The notes: generated by a model from the sequence alone, not told the origin. DNA of 64,000 bases from a bacterium (GCA_905221235.1 CAJNCJ010000002.1:62001-126000); one strand, 5' to 3'. Shown: positions 46,556 through 56,328, numbered from the stretch's first letter. Translations and numbers: made by a program.

Positions 46556-47020
46556 ATGAACAAAGTTATAAAAATTGAAGATGAAACAGTTTATGTTGGA
46601 AAAGGTGATAATGGCCAATTTACTGCAATTTCAAGAAAAAGTTTTGGTTTTGAACCACAAGTAGGTGATTACGTAGAATTTTATCAAAACGGTGATGAGT
46701 ATATTGTTTCAAAAATAGATAACACATCTCCAGCTAGCTCTAGCCAACATTCAAATGGAGTGAGTGATAAATCTAAACTGGCCGCAGCCTTATTTGCCCT
46801 ATTTTTAGGAGCACTTGGTGGATACGATTTTTACATCGGAAATTCCAAACAAGGATACAAGCGTATCGGTATAACTCTGCTAGCTATCATTCCTATTTTA
46901 TGGCCATTTGTTTTACTTGCAAATGCTATTTGGAATATTATGATTACTATTCAGGTTTTAACGTCTAAAACTGGTAGTAAATGGCACCAAGATGCCCAAG
47001 GCTTAGAATTACAAGATTAA
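46556..47020 (+). CDS. TM2-domain membrane protein
   Basis: A 154-residue relative of the protein at 22773-23237 with the same length and layout. The beta-rich N-terminus (KIEDETVYVGKGDNGQF to EYIVSKIDN) is followed by a Ser-rich linker and a TM2 domain with FLGALGGYDFYIGNSKQGYK; the usual HxFY is replaced by YDFY, as in many bacterial TM2 proteins. AGGAG precedes the ATG. It is third in the surface operon, four bases before the lipoprotein gene, so it may be a membrane partner of these exported proteins. That is inference from position only. Confidence 0.8.
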   Translation: MNKVIKIEDETVYVGKGDNGQFTAISRKSFGFEPQVGDYVEFYQNGDEYIVSKIDNTSPASSSQHSNGVSDKSKLAAALFALFLGALGGYDFYIGNSKQGYKRIGITLLAIIPILWPFVLLANAIWNIMITIQVLTSKTGSKWHQDAQGLELQD

Positions 47021-47024
47021 ATAT

Positions 47025-48071
47025 ATGAAAAAATTATTTCTATTCAGTATCAGTATTTTAGCTATCACTATTTTAACGGCTTGCCAACATCAGAGTGAAA
47101 ACACTTCCTCAGCAAGTTCTGAAGCGACTGCTTCCAGTACTAGTTCAACTACTTCTACATTGGAAGAGAAGAAATCTGATTACACCCTATATAATCCTGT
47201 CCTTAAAGAATATGCCAAAGTACTAGATGGTTCGTCAACTTCACATACAGAGATCAATTCAAAAGCAAACTTAAAAAATACTTATCCTAACGAATATTCT
47301 GGATTACAGTATAGCTTGTATGATTTAGACCAAGACGGTACGGACGAACTTTTGATTGCCCTAAAAACGTATTCTAACTATTACGATTTATTAGATATTC
47401 GAACTCTTAAAAATGGTGAAGTTATTCGACTGACCAATGCAGAAAACAATCTGGACTTTATTGGAGAGCGAGTACATTTTAATCCTTTAGAAAATGGTTA
47501 TTTTCAATTATCTACCCGAGTATCTATTAATCAAATCCAACTTAAACTATACAAGTTAAATCAGGATGGAACACGGTTAGAACTAGCTATGGAATCAGAT
47601 ACAGAAGAGGGACTGGGGACAAAACCACCTTCCCTTGATATAAGATCTTTCTCTTGGAAGTCTGTCACAAGTCTCATAAATGGAGAAACTAGCCTTCCGT
47701 CAGAAAGCAAAGGGATGGATATTTCTGCAATTCAAAATGGGGATTTTTCTAGTGTCTCAGGAACTTGGAGGAATCGTTCAGGTATTGAATTCACCTTTGA
47801 CAAAAATGGTTTAGTAAGTGATCATTCCCAAGTTTCAATTGAACATGCTAAAGAAATTGACCACTATCTTAAGGCAAACTTCCTTTCTAAAGATGGAGGA
47901 GCTGGTGCAGCTATTGCCTTTTTACCGGCAGGAATCCCTATAACCATGTCTGTCACTTCTTCTACAGATAATGGCTATACCGACTCATCTGATATCACAC
48001 AGGACCGCTTATGGTTTGGACACCAACTTATCAATGGTAGTACTGAGGGATTTTTCTACAAGGTAGAATAG
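47025..48071 (+). CDS. Lipoprotein of unknown function
   Basis: A 348-residue predicted lipoprotein: signal peptide with lipobox LTAC (Cys20), then a Ser/Thr-rich spacer to about residue 47. The first domain contains YSLYDLDQDGTDELLIALK (about 97-115), a calcium-loop-like DxDxDG sequence as seen in FG-GAP or dockerin-like repeats. The C-terminal half is beta-rich with SGTWRNRSGIEFTFDKNG near residue 245, a pattern common in streptococcal lipoproteins of the DUF4767/DUF6287 type. No enzymatic motif is seen. It is last in the Rgg-linked surface operon, followed by a terminator. Confidence 0.78.
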   Translation: MKKLFLFSISILAITILTACQHQSENTSSASSEATASSTSSTTSTLEEKKSDYTLYNPVLKEYAKVLDGSSTSHTEINSKANLKNTYPNEYSGLQYSLYDLDQDGTDELLIALKTYSNYYDLLDIRTLKNGEVIRLTNAENNLDFIGERVHFNPLENGYFQLSTRVSINQIQLKLYKLNQDGTRLELAMESDTEEGLGTKPPSLDIRSFSWKSVTSLINGETSLPSESKGMDISAIQNGDFSSVSGTWRNRSGIEFTFDKNGLVSDHSQVSIEHAKEIDHYLKANFLSKDGGAGAAIAFLPAGIPITMSVTSSTDNGYTDSSDITQDRLWFGHQLINGSTEGFFYKVE

Positions 48072-48112
48072 TGCTGGTAAATTCTTAAAGTAGCCATCGA
48101 ATATCTAGTAAC

Positions 48113-48170
48113 TATATAGGATAAATATTCTTATTTTCTTAGAATATCTATCCTATATTTTTATTACCTT
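48113..48170 (+). terminator. Terminator of the surface operon
   Basis: ATATAGGATA-AATATTCT pairs with AGAATATC-TATCCTATAT, followed by a T-rich tract. Confidence 0.8.
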
Positions 48171-48279
48171 TACATCCCTATCAATACTATTTGAATTCAC
48201 TCAGAAAAAGATTAGACTTTTAACCCCAAAATTGATAAAATAAGAAAGAAAATAAGATAAAAGGAAACTGTAAATCACT

Positions 48280-48579
48280 ATGATGAACATGCAAAACATG
48301 ATGCGTCAAGCACAAAAACTTCAAAAACAAATGGAACAAAGTCAAGCTGAACTTGCAGCTATGCAGTTTGTTGGCAAATCTGCTCAAGACCTTGTCCAAG
48401 CTACCTTAACTGGTGACAAAAAAGTTGTCAGCATTGACTTCAATCCAGCTGTCGTTGACCCAGAAGACCTCGAAACCCTTTCTGATATGACCGTTCAAGC
48501 CATCAACTCTGCTCTTGAACAAATCGATGAAGCGACTAAGAAAAAATTAGGTGCTTTCGCTGGAAAATTGCCATTCTAA
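48280..48579 (+). CDS. YbaB/EbfC-family nucleoid-associated protein
   Basis: A 99-residue DNA-binding protein. It begins [19 protein letters not shown], the family's methionine- and glutamine-rich helix, followed by the small beta sheet ([20 protein letters not shown]) and a C-terminal helix with the closing GAFAGKLPF. YbaB/EbfC dimers bind DNA and influence nucleoid structure. The first of two adjacent ATG codons is used by convention. It is a single gene, ended by a repeat-type hairpin. Confidence 0.93.
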   Translation: MMNMQNMMRQAQKLQKQMEQSQAELAAMQFVGKSAQDLVQATLTGDKKVVSIDFNPAVVDPEDLETLSDMTVQAINSALEQIDEATKKKLGAFAGKLPF

Positions 48580-48582
48580 TAA

Positions 48583-48642
48583 AAATCACAAAAACGCATA
48601 ATGTAAGGTGCCAGAAGACCTTGATATTATGCGTTTTATTGT
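48583..48642 (+). terminator. Repeat-type hairpin, probable ybaB terminator
   Basis: AAAACGCATAATGTAAGGT pairs with ACCTTGATATTATGCGTTTT, followed by ATTG. It is the second of three related hairpins in the window. Confidence 0.65.
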
Positions 48643-48691
48643 GTCAAGACTTACTTGATTTCTCCTCGAATCAAGTTTTGTCTCACCTTTA

Positions 48692-49465
48692 TTATATTTT
48701 TTCAACTAAGTCTTTTATCATTCGATGTAGTTCTTCTATCTTTTCAGATTGTTTCTCTATTAATATTCTCTGACTAGATAATTCATCTTGGAGTTTATCA
48801 AATTGTATCTGTTCATCTGGATTCTCCTTTACAAAAAAGTTCGTTAAGGTACTTGTTAACATTCCTATTGTACTAATCCCTACCAACATTAATAAAATAG
48901 CTATCCATTTCCCAAAAAGGGAAACTGGAACAATATCCCCATAACCAACTGTCGTTACAGTTACAAGAGCCCACCAAAGACTATCTGAGAAAGATTTTTC
49001 TTCAACTACAGATAAAATTGAACTTCCTACTAGCACGATAAAGATATTAACATACAAGATATAAAGCAGGCCATTTGTCCGTAAGAATCTACTAATTTTT
49101 CTTTCTAATTTACCTGTAAGTCCAATTATTCTAAGTAAACGAGTCAGTTTCAGTAATTTTGTCAGCCTTGCTAGTCGAAAGATACGCCCTAACCGAAATA
49201 CTGTAAAAATAGCATTCAAAGGAAGGATAGCTAGCAGATCAAAGATATTTTCAAGTATGAATCGCCATTTCCCTTTACTTAAAAAGAACCGCCAGGCATA
49301 ATCCACCACGAAAACACCCCAAAGTAGTAAATCAATAATATTGTACGGAGGATTGTCCAAATCAACCATCTCAGCAAATCCAAGCAAGACTAGAACAACA
49401 GATATCAACGCAAGTATGATAATCGATGTGTCATAGTAATCCTTAAATAACCATTTTCTTTTCAC
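48692..49465 (-). CDS. Voltage-gated-like potassium channel (six-helix VIC family)
   Basis: A 257-residue membrane protein with six helices. The fourth has positive residues at regular steps (RLGRIFRLARLTKLLKLTRL, 91-110), the voltage-sensor pattern. The pore loop holds the K+ selectivity filter TTVGYGD (171-177) before the last helix. The C-terminal 45 residues are a predicted coiled coil (DKLQDELSSQRILIEKQSEK), probably for tetramer assembly; there is no RCK domain. It would conduct K+, with voltage dependence inferred from the sensor only. It stands alone, convergent with ybaB and upstream of the vicX terminator. Confidence 0.9.
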   Translation of the reverse strand: MKRKWLFKDYYDTSIIILALISVVLVLLGFAEMVDLDNPPYNIIDLLLWGVFVVDYAWRFFLSKGKWRFILENIFDLLAILPLNAIFTVFRLGRIFRLARLTKLLKLTRLLRIIGLTGKLERKISRFLRTNGLLYILYVNIFIVLVGSSILSVVEEKSFSDSLWWALVTVTTVGYGDIVPVSLFGKWIAILLMLVGISTIGMLTSTLTNFFVKENPDEQIQFDKLQDELSSQRILIEKQSEKIEELHRMIKDLVEKI

Positions 49466-49523
49466 ACTATTTCTCCTATATCATTTTTGAACATTATACC
49501 ACAACAAATATCTACTAATTTAT

Positions 49524-49550
49524 AAAAAAGAAGGCCCCCGCCTTCTCTTT
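49524..49550 (-). terminator. Terminator of the vicRKX operon
   Basis: AGAAGGC-GGGGG-CCTTCT type stem on the minus strand followed by six T, at the vicX stop. Confidence 0.85.
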
Positions 49551-50359
49551 TATATATCTGTCAATGGTGTTGCGGTATCTGGTGAGGTATCGTAAACCTT
49601 AAAGTCTACTCCTACACCTAGATCAGCTTGCGCTAACTGGTTGACCATGGTCATGTGAGCCAGCTCCTTGATATTGTTTTCCTTAGATAAATGCCCAAGG
49701 TAGATCTTCTTAGTGCGGTTTCCTAATGTACGAATCATGGCTTCGGCACCGTCCTCGTTAGAAAGGTGACCGAGATCCGATAAGATTCGTTGTTTAAGTC
49801 GCCAAGCGTAAGAACCTGCTCTCAAAATCTCTACATCGTGGTTGGACTCGATAAGATAGCCATCCGCATTTTCGACAATCCCTGCCATACGGTCACTGAC
49901 ATAACCTGTATCTGTCAAAATGACAAAACTCTTATCATCCTTCATAAAGCGATAGAACTGCGGTGCGACTGCGTCATGACTCACACCAAAACTCTCGATG
50001 TCGATATCTCCAAAGGTTTTGGTTTTGCCCATTTCAAAGATATGCTTTTGCGAAGAATCCACCTTGCCAAGATACTTGCTATTTTCCATAGCCTGCCAGG
50101 TCTTTTCATTGGCATAAAGATCCATACCATACTTGCGAGCCAACACACCAACTCCATGGATATGGTCTGAATGCTCATGGGTAATCAAGATGGCGTCCAA
50201 GTCTTCTGGTTTGCGATTAATTTCCGCAAGTAGGCTAGTAATCTTTTTACCAGACAAGCCTGCATCCACTAAAAGCTTCTTTTTGGGAGTTTCCAGATAA
50301 AAGGAATTTCCACTGGAACCCGACGCTAAAATACTGTATTTAAAGCCTGTTTCACTCAT
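49550..50359 (-). CDS. vicX: Metallo-beta-lactamase fold hydrolase VicX (WalJ/YycJ)
   Basis: A 269-residue cytosolic metallo-beta-lactamase fold protein. The metal motif is ITHEHSDHIHG near residue 60, with further ligands in FGVSHDAV near residue 122, LTDTGYV near residue 149 and the late LGHLSKEN. It is the third gene of the streptococcal vicRKX operon, one base beyond the vicK stop. Orthologues affect wall metabolism and, in B. subtilis, coordinate division with replication; the substrate is unknown, and nuclease activity has been proposed. Confidence 0.93.
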   Translation of the reverse strand: MSETGFKYSILASGSSGNSFYLETPKKKLLVDAGLSGKKITSLLAEINRKPEDLDAILITHEHSDHIHGVGVLARKYGMDLYANEKTWQAMENSKYLGKVDSSQKHIFEMGKTKTFGDIDIESFGVSHDAVAPQFYRFMKDDKSFVILTDTGYVSDRMAGIVENADGYLIESNHDVEILRAGSYAWRLKQRILSDLGHLSNEDGAEAMIRTLGNRTKKIYLGHLSKENNIKELAHMTMVNQLAQADLGVGVDFKVYDTSPDTATPLTDI

Positions 50360-50360
50360 T

Positions 50361-51710
50361 CTAGTCTTCTACTTCATCCTCCCATACTTCTTCTTTCACT
50401 GCATCCTTATCATAAGGGAGCACAATTGTGAAAGTTGATCCCTTACCGTATTCACTCTTGGCCCAAATAAAGCCATTATGCTGTTTGATAATTTCTTTAG
50501 CAATAGACAGTCCCAGACCTGTTCCACCTTGGGCACGACTTCTAGCACGATCCACACGATAAAAACGGTCAAAGATGCGTGGTAAATCCTGCTTAGGAAT
50601 ACCCAAACCTTGGTCTGAGATGGATAAAATCATCTGATCATCAGTCGTCTTCATGGTCACTGTGATTTTCCCACCATCTGGCGAATACTTGATGGCATTA
50701 TTAAGAATATTATCAATAACCTGTGTCATCTTATCTGTATCAATCTCTATCCAGACTGAGGTAATTGGGTAATCTCTCACCAGTTCGTATTTCTTCTCTT
50801 CATCCTGCCCTCTTATCTGATCAAAACGGTTGAGGATAAAAGTAATAAAGGCAGTAAAGTTAATCAGTTCCACATCCAGATGACTGGTGGCATTGTCAAT
50901 TCGAGAGAGATGGAGGAGGTCAGTTACCATGCGCATCATACGATTGGTTTCGTCTAGAGATACCTTAATAAAGTCTGGTGCTACGGTTTCACACAAAGCC
51001 CCCTCATCCAAAGCTTCAAGATAAGATTTAACACTGGTTAAGGGCGTCCGTAACTCATGACTAACGTTGGAAACAAAGAGTCTCCGCTCGCGTTCTTCCT
51101 TCTCCTGCTCAGTCGTATCATGCAAAACAGCAACCAGACCCGAAATAAAGCCAGACTCTCGACGAATCAAAGCAAAGCGAACACGAAGGCTCAGATACTC
51201 ACCATTGGCATCCTGGGAATCAATGATGAGCTCAGGAATTTGGGTGATCAAATCACGAAGTTCATACTCATCTTCAATCTTAAGCAATTCTAGGATACTT
51301 TTGTTGAGAACATCTTCTTTCTGAACACCTAACTGTTTCTTAGCCATGTCATTAATCATGGTAATCTTACCACGACGATTGGTCGCAAGGACTCCATCCG
51401 TCATGTAAGACAGGATACTGTGTAATCGTTTACTCTCTTGCTCCAGATTTTCTTGAGTCAACCGAATTACTTCTGATAAATCATTGAGATTATTAGTAAT
51501 ATTAGTGATTTCAGAGCTTCCCTGCATATCCAATACTTGAGAATAATCTCCTGCAATCAGGTCTTTTACCTTTTGATTGATTTGCTTCAATCGAATATTA
51601 TCCCGACGATTTTCTAGCAAAAGCAAGGTCACGACTAAAATAAAGCCAAGTAGAATGAGGATAAAGATAAAATCACTGGTTAAAACTGTGTCTTTAATTA
51701 GTTTAATCAT
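50361..51710 (-). CDS. vicK: Sensor histidine kinase VicK (WalK)
   Basis: A 449-residue sensor kinase of the essential wall-stress system. There is one membrane helix (about 13-32) with almost no extracellular part, as typical of streptococci, followed by HAMP (33-85), a PAS domain (about 95-200), HisKA with His218 in SHELRTPL, and HATPase with [17 protein letters not shown] and [12 protein letters not shown]. It phosphorylates and dephosphorylates VicR. Its ATG overlaps the vicR stop by eight bases. Confidence 0.96.
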   Translation of the reverse strand: MIKLIKDTVLTSDFIFILILLGFILVVTLLLLENRRDNIRLKQINQKVKDLIAGDYSQVLDMQGSSEITNITNNLNDLSEVIRLTQENLEQESKRLHSILSYMTDGVLATNRRGKITMINDMAKKQLGVQKEDVLNKSILELLKIEDEYELRDLITQIPELIIDSQDANGEYLSLRVRFALIRRESGFISGLVAVLHDTTEQEKEERERRLFVSNVSHELRTPLTSVKSYLEALDEGALCETVAPDFIKVSLDETNRMMRMVTDLLHLSRIDNATSHLDVELINFTAFITFILNRFDQIRGQDEEKKYELVRDYPITSVWIEIDTDKMTQVIDNILNNAIKYSPDGGKITVTMKTTDDQMILSISDQGLGIPKQDLPRIFDRFYRVDRARSRAQGGTGLGLSIAKEIIKQHNGFIWAKSEYGKGSTFTIVLPYDKDAVKEEVWEDEVED

Positions 51711-52410
51711 TATTTCTCATATAATAACCAACACCGCGACGTGTCAGGATATACTCTGGACGACTTGGTGTGTCTTCAATCTTCTCACGCAAACGTCTGA
51801 TAGTTACATCAACTGTTCGAACATCTCCGAAATAATCATAACCCCAGACCGTTTCAAGCAAGTGTTCACGCGTAATTACTTGACCGATATGAGAGGCCAA
51901 GTGGTACAAGAGTTCAAATTCACGGTGAGTTAAGTCTAGTTCTTCACCGTATTTCTTAGCAACATAGGCATCTGGAACAATCTCCAAGTCCCCAATTTGC
52001 AAGGGTTGAGTTTTATTTTCATCTGATTCTTGATTATCTACAGAAGCCAAATCTGTACGACGAAGAAGGGCTTTGACGCGCGCCTGCAACTCACGATTTG
52101 AGAAGGGTTTAGTTACATAGTCATCCGCACCAAGCTCTAAACCGATAACCTTATCAAATTCGCTATCTTTAGCTGAAAGCATGATAATAGGCACACTACT
52201 CGTCTTACGAATAGTCTTCGCAACTTCTAAACCATCAATTTCTGGAAGCATCAAATCCAGAATAATAATATCTGGCTGCTCTGTTTCAAATTGTTCTAGT
52301 GCTTTACGACCATTAAAAGCAGTTACAACCTCGTAACCTTCCTTAGTCATATTAAACTTGATAATATCCGAGATTGGTTTTTCATCATCTACAATTAATA
52401 TTTTTTTCAT
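51703..52410 (-). CDS. vicR: Response regulator VicR (WalR)
   Basis: A 235-residue OmpR-type regulator, essential in pneumococcus, controlling pcsB, lytic enzymes and surface lipid genes. The receiver domain has DDE at residues 8-10, the phosphoryl acceptor Asp52 ([12 protein letters not shown]) and the Lys of KPFSNREL near residue 102. The winged-helix DNA-binding domain includes [16 protein letters not shown] near residue 200. The ATG at 52410 ([10 protein letters not shown]) has AGGTG six bases upstream; an earlier in-frame ATG would precede the transcript start expected from the TATAAT at 52432-52437. Confidence 0.97.
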   Translation of the reverse strand: MKKILIVDDEKPISDIIKFNMTKEGYEVVTAFNGRKALEQFETEQPDIIILDLMLPEIDGLEVAKTIRKTSSVPIIMLSAKDSEFDKVIGLELGADDYVTKPFSNRELQARVKALLRRTDLASVDNQESDENKTQPLQIGDLEIVPDAYVAKKYGEELDLTHREFELLYHLASHIGQVITREHLLETVWGYDYFGDVRTVDVTIRRLREKIEDTPSRPEYILTRRGVGYYMRNND

Positions 52411-52431
52411 ATGTTCACCTTTTTCTCTACT

Positions 52432-52437
52432 ATTATA
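52432..52437 (-). promoter_or_regulatory. vicRKX extended -10 element
   Basis: TTGGTATAAT on the minus strand, 22 bases upstream of the vicR start. Confidence 0.6.
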
Positions 52438-52465
52438 CCAAAAAAATAGCAAGAAGACACAATAG

Positions 52466-53641
52466 CTAGTCTTTGCTACTATCTAAGTTGACTTGTGCAT
52501 AAGCCTGCCAGATTTTTTGTTGGGGTTTGGCAAGGGGGTAATTCTTAAACTCTTCTGGTGAAAGCCAGCGAACTTCCCTATCTGAAAAATCATGGAAATC
52601 ACTCACCTGACCTGCTACAATTTGAATATGCCACTTGCGATGGCTAAAGACATGCTTGACAGTCTCAAAACAAACTTCAAGCCAATCAACATCTAAGTCA
52701 TAGTCCTGCTGGAAACTCTCTTCTGGACTGGGACCAAAGTTCAAGCTTTCTTCTGCAACCTGATGAAAGAGGTCAAACTGCTCTTCTTGCGAAAACTCAT
52801 CTACTTCTATCAAGGGGAAATGCCAAAATCCTGCCAATAACTTTTCACTTTCATTTTTTTCAAGTAAAAATTGCCCCTGAGCATTTTTCACAACTAAGGC
52901 TTTTAGATAAATGGGAACTGGCTTTTTCTTTGGAGCCTTAATTGGATAATGGTCCATGCTTCCATTCTGATATGCTGCACTAAAGTCCTTCACTGGACTT
53001 TCTTCTGGCCTAGGATTTACAGGAGCCTCAATATCAGACCCTAAGTCCATCAAAGCTTGGTTAAAGTCGCCAGGACGATCCGGATCAATCAAGATTTCCA
53101 TCATCGCCTGAAAAATTTTACGATTACTTGGAATGCCAATATCGTGGTTGACTTCAAATAGACGCGCCAAAACACGCATGACATTGCCATCGACCGCTGG
53201 CTCAGGCAAGTTAAAAGCAATACTAGAAATGGCTCCTGCTGTGTAAGGGCCAATTCCTTTCAAACTGGAAATTCCTTCATAGGTATTTGGAAATTGACCC
53301 CCAAAGTCATCCATAATCTGCTGGGCCGCAGCCTGCATATTACGAACTCGAGAATAATATCCCAAGCCCTCCCAAGCCTTCAACAAACGCTCTTCAGGCG
53401 CGTTTGCCAAACTTTCTACTGTCGGAAACCAGTCCAAGAATCGTTCGTAGTAAGGAATAACTGTATCCACTCTAGTCTGCTGGAGCATGATTTCAGATAC
53501 CCAGATATGATAAGGATTTTTACTTCTCCTCCAAGGTAAATCTCTTTTATTTTCATCATACCAAGTGAGAAGTTTCTTACGGAAAGAAGTGATCTTCTCC
53601 TCCGGCCACATGACGATACCATATTCTTTCAAATCTAACAT
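52466..53641 (-). CDS. mutY: A/G-specific adenine DNA glycosylase MutY, without iron-sulfur cluster
   Basis: Removes adenine mispaired with 8-oxoguanine, which matters in a peroxide-forming streptococcus. At 391 aa it has the catalytic Glu50 ([11 protein letters not shown]), the helix-hairpin-helix [12 protein letters not shown] (128-139) and catalytic Asp151 (AVDGNVMRV). The C-terminal NUDIX-like domain that recognises 8-oxoG begins near residue 240 ([11 protein letters not shown]). The four cysteines that normally bind a 4Fe-4S cluster after residue 198 are absent: the region reads [20 protein letters not shown]. It lies upstream of vicR on the same strand. Confidence 0.94.
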   Translation of the reverse strand: MLDLKEYGIVMWPEEKITSFRKKLLTWYDENKRDLPWRRSKNPYHIWVSEIMLQQTRVDTVIPYYERFLDWFPTVESLANAPEERLLKAWEGLGYYSRVRNMQAAAQQIMDDFGGQFPNTYEGISSLKGIGPYTAGAISSIAFNLPEPAVDGNVMRVLARLFEVNHDIGIPSNRKIFQAMMEILIDPDRPGDFNQALMDLGSDIEAPVNPRPEESPVKDFSAAYQNGSMDHYPIKAPKKKPVPIYLKALVVKNAQGQFLLEKNESEKLLAGFWHFPLIEVDEFSQEEQFDLFHQVAEESLNFGPSPEESFQQDYDLDVDWLEVCFETVKHVFSHRKWHIQIVAGQVSDFHDFSDREVRWLSPEEFKNYPLAKPQQKIWQAYAQVNLDSSKD

Positions 53642-53817
53642 ATCTCTAGTATAACACAGAAGATTTCACCTGTCTTTTTATCTGATTTATAATATTTTCA
53701 ATAGACAGTATATAACTTTTCTATCTACTTAAATATTTGATATGACTTCAACTGAAAATCAATAAAATATCGGAGAAGGTGATTATCCACCTTCATGGTT
53801 TGATCTTGAGACAAATA

Positions 53818-53968
53818 ATACTCAATGAAAATCAAAGAGAAAACTAGGAAGCTAGCCGCAGGTTGCTCAAAGCACTGCTTTGAGGTTGTAGATAAGACTG
53901 ACGAAGTCAGTCACATATATAATCCAAGGTGAAGCTAACGTGGTTTAAAGAGATTTTAGAAGAGTATA
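53818..53968. repeat. BOX element (A-B-C)
   Basis: A 151-bp copy with boxC end ATACTCAATGAAAATC, boxB (GACTGACGAAGTCAG) and boxA end AGAAGAGTATAAA, nearly identical to the 25406 copy. The rest of the 474-bp gap between hup and mutY (54116 back to 53642) holds the hup terminator and no gene. Confidence 0.9.
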
Positions 53969-54060
53969 AAAACTCAGCACTATTAGGAAATAACGAAAAT
54001 GCTGGTTGACATCCTCCTAAAACAAGTGAAAAAAATAGTGTTTTGCCCCAAAATCAAAAG

Positions 54061-54106
54061 AAAAGCCTATCACACAAGCTCAAATGCTTGATATGATAGG
54101 CTTTTT
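54061..54106 (-). terminator. hup terminator
   Basis: AAAAGCCTATCA pairs with TGATAGGCTTTTT; the stem is close to that of the pyk terminator at 6362-6412. Confidence 0.82.
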
Positions 54107-54115
54107 AAAGGCTGA

Positions 54116-54391
54116 TTATTTAACAGCGTCTTTAAGAGCTTTACCAGCTTTGAATGCTGGAACTTTAGAAGCTGCAATTGTGATTTCTTTACCAGTTTGT
54201 GGGTTGCGACCTTTACGTGCAGCACGCTCACGAACTTCAAAGTTACCAAAACCGATCAATTGAACTTTTTCACCAGCTGCAAGGTAGTCAGCTACTGCTG
54301 AAAATACAGCTTCTACTGCTGCTGCTGAGTCTTTCTTAGTCAATTCTGTAGCTTCTGCTACTTTAGCGATCAAATCTTGTTTGTTTGCCAT
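54116..54391 (-). CDS. hup: DNA-binding protein HU
   Basis: A 91-residue HU protein that bends and compacts DNA; it is essential and the main nucleoid protein in streptococci. [21 protein letters not shown] is the helical N-terminus, and [20 protein letters not shown] near residue 46 includes the DNA-binding arm, followed by [20 protein letters not shown] precedes the ATG. It is a single-gene unit with a good promoter and terminator and the codon use of a highly expressed gene. Confidence 0.97.
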   Translation of the reverse strand: MANKQDLIAKVAEATELTKKDSAAAVEAVFSAVADYLAAGEKVQLIGFGNFEVRERAARKGRNPQTGKEITIAASKVPAFKAGKALKDAVK

Positions 54392-54432
54392 GTTAATGAT
54401 TCCTCCAAATTAATTTCTAATTAACAAATATA

Positions 54433-54461
54433 ATCATATCCTAAAATCCCTTATAGGTCAA
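54433..54461 (-). promoter_or_regulatory. hup promoter
   Basis: On the minus strand, -35 TTGACC (54456-54461), 17-bp spacer, -10 TATGAT (54433-54438). Confidence 0.75.
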
Positions 54462-54498
54462 GTTAAAAACGCTGTTTATTCGCATTTTCTTTATTTTT

Positions 54499-55338
54499 TT
54501 AGGAATGGTAACGTACCAAAATAGCCCACGCATTCTCACCTGTATGAGTCTGAATAATAGAACCGGTTTCTAAAACAGAAATTGGTTTTTCAACATAGGC
54601 TTGTAAACTTTCTTTCATCTCTTTTGCCCAGTCAGCACTACCAGAATATGAAATTCCAATCTCTGCTACAGAACGTCCTGAAAGCGAGCTTATCAGCTCA
54701 TCTAACCATTTTTTAAAGGTTTTAGCTCCACGACCTTTAACAATTGGTTGCAATTCATGGTCCTTCATCTGCATGACAACTCGGATATTGAGAAGTGAGC
54801 TCAACAATCCAGTTACACGGCCAATTCGTCCACCTTTTACTAGATTTTCTAGAGTAGAAACACCAATATAGAGCTCCGTATGTTTTTTTACATCTTCTAC
54901 ATGAGCTAAAATCGTCTCCATATCTTTGCCTTCTTGCACTAATTTCGCAGCCTCAACAACTTGGAATTTCAAGGCTTGGTCAGTGAAGGAGCTATCAATA
55001 ACTGTCACGTCGGCAGTAGATAAGCTGGCACCCTGGCGCGCTGCTTCTACAGTACCAGAAAGAGCATGGGACATATGAATAGCAAGAATCTGGCTACCAT
55101 CCTTGCATAGGTCTTCAAAAACTTCAGCGAAGACACCTACAGGCGGTTGACTGGTTTTCGGAAGATTCTTACTTGCTTGCATCAACTGAAGAAATTTACC
55201 TTCTTCTTTCAAATCAGCATCCGAATAAACAACATTATCGATCATTACAGATAATGGAACAATAGTGATATCTAATTGTTTTACGAGTTCTGGTTCAATA
55301 GTAACAGATGAATCGGTTACAATCTTAATTTTTGTCAT
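54499..55338 (-). CDS. DegV-family fatty-acid-binding protein
   Basis: A 279-residue DegV protein. The N-terminal [26 protein letters not shown] near residue 61, and [17 protein letters not shown] near residue 84 are the conserved lipid-binding positions; [12 protein letters not shown] follows near residue 172. DegV/FakB proteins hold a fatty acid and present it to the kinase FakA for phosphorylation. Streptococci carry several with different chain preferences, so the specificity is open and I do not assign a fakB number. It stands alone between hup and yitT. Confidence 0.88.
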   Translation of the reverse strand: MTKIKIVTDSSVTIEPELVKQLDITIVPLSVMIDNVVYSDADLKEEGKFLQLMQASKNLPKTSQPPVGVFAEVFEDLCKDGSQILAIHMSHALSGTVEAARQGASLSTADVTVIDSSFTDQALKFQVVEAAKLVQEGKDMETILAHVEDVKKHTELYIGVSTLENLVKGGRIGRVTGLLSSLLNIRVVMQMKDHELQPIVKGRGAKTFKKWLDELISSLSGRSVAEIGISYSGSADWAKEMKESLQAYVEKPISVLETGSIIQTHTGENAWAILVRYHS

Positions 55339-55479
55339 AGTGTCAATCTTTCTATTTTAGGATTCAGATTGGTTTTCTTACTTCTAATTATATCAAAAAA
55401 AGATTAAAAATCCTAATGGAGTCAATCAAATTTTCCGTAAAAATTTGATATAATCATCTTATAAGAAAAGAGGTGTCCT

Positions 55480-56328
55480 ATGATTAAAAAAATTTACCCC
55501 ATTTTTACCATTTTACTAGGTGCTGCCATTTATGCTTTTGGACTGACTTATTTTGTAGTTCCCCATCATCTCTTTGAAGGAGGGGCAACAGGTATTACCC
55601 TCATTACCTTTTATCTTTTTAAAATTCCTGTTTCACTCATGAACCTGCTGATTAATATTCCCCTTTTCATCCTAGCTTGGAAAATATTTGGAGCAAAATC
55701 TCTCTATTCTAGTTTGCTTGGAACCTTAGCTTTGTCCGCCTGGTTGGCTTTTTTTGAGCGTGTTCCCCTTCATATTGATCTTCAAGGTGATTTACTAATC
55801 ACAGCTCTTATAGCGGGAATTCTATTGGGAATTGGCCTCGGAATTATCTTTAATGCTGGAGGTACAACCGGAGGAACTGATATTCTAGCTCGTATCCTCA
55901 ACAAATATACTCATATATCTATGGGAAAACTGCTCTTTATCTTAGATTTTTGCATTCTCATGCTGATTCTCCTAATCTTCAAGGACTTGAGATTGGTTTC
56001 CTACACGCTCTTATTTGATTTTATCGTTTCGCGTGTCATTGATTTGATTGGAGAAGGTGGCTACGCAGGTAAAGGATTTATGATTATCACAAAACGTCCT
56101 GACCAACTTGCTAAGGCAATCAATGATGACCTCGGAAGAGGTGTTACTTTTATTTCTGGTCAAGGCTACTATAGTAAAGAAAATTTGAAAATCATCTACT
56201 GTATTGTCGGGAGAAATGAAATTGTGAAAATGAAGGAAATGATTCATCGAATCGATCCTCAAGCTTTTATAACTATTACAGAAGCCCATGAAATCCTAGG
56301 AGAAGGATTTACCTTTGAAAAAGAATAA
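55480..56328 (+). CDS. YitT-family membrane protein
   Basis: A 282-residue integral membrane protein: five or six helices (about 5-200) of the YitT/DUF161 type with VVPHHLFEGGATGITLI near residue 27 and IIFNAGGTTGGTDILARIL near residue 125, followed by a soluble DUF2179 domain (about 203-280) with GRGVTFISGQGYYSKENLK. The GGxTGG motifs suggest a ligand- or ion-binding site, but no substrate is established. It is followed by a large terminator hairpin and is convergent with ribF. Confidence 0.87.
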   Translation: MIKKIYPIFTILLGAAIYAFGLTYFVVPHHLFEGGATGITLITFYLFKIPVSLMNLLINIPLFILAWKIFGAKSLYSSLLGTLALSAWLAFFERVPLHIDLQGDLLITALIAGILLGIGLGIIFNAGGTTGGTDILARILNKYTHISMGKLLFILDFCILMLILLIFKDLRLVSYTLLFDFIVSRVIDLIGEGGYAGKGFMIITKRPDQLAKAINDDLGRGVTFISGQGYYSKENLKIIYCIVGRNEIVKMKEMIHRIDPQAFITITEAHEILGEGFTFEKE

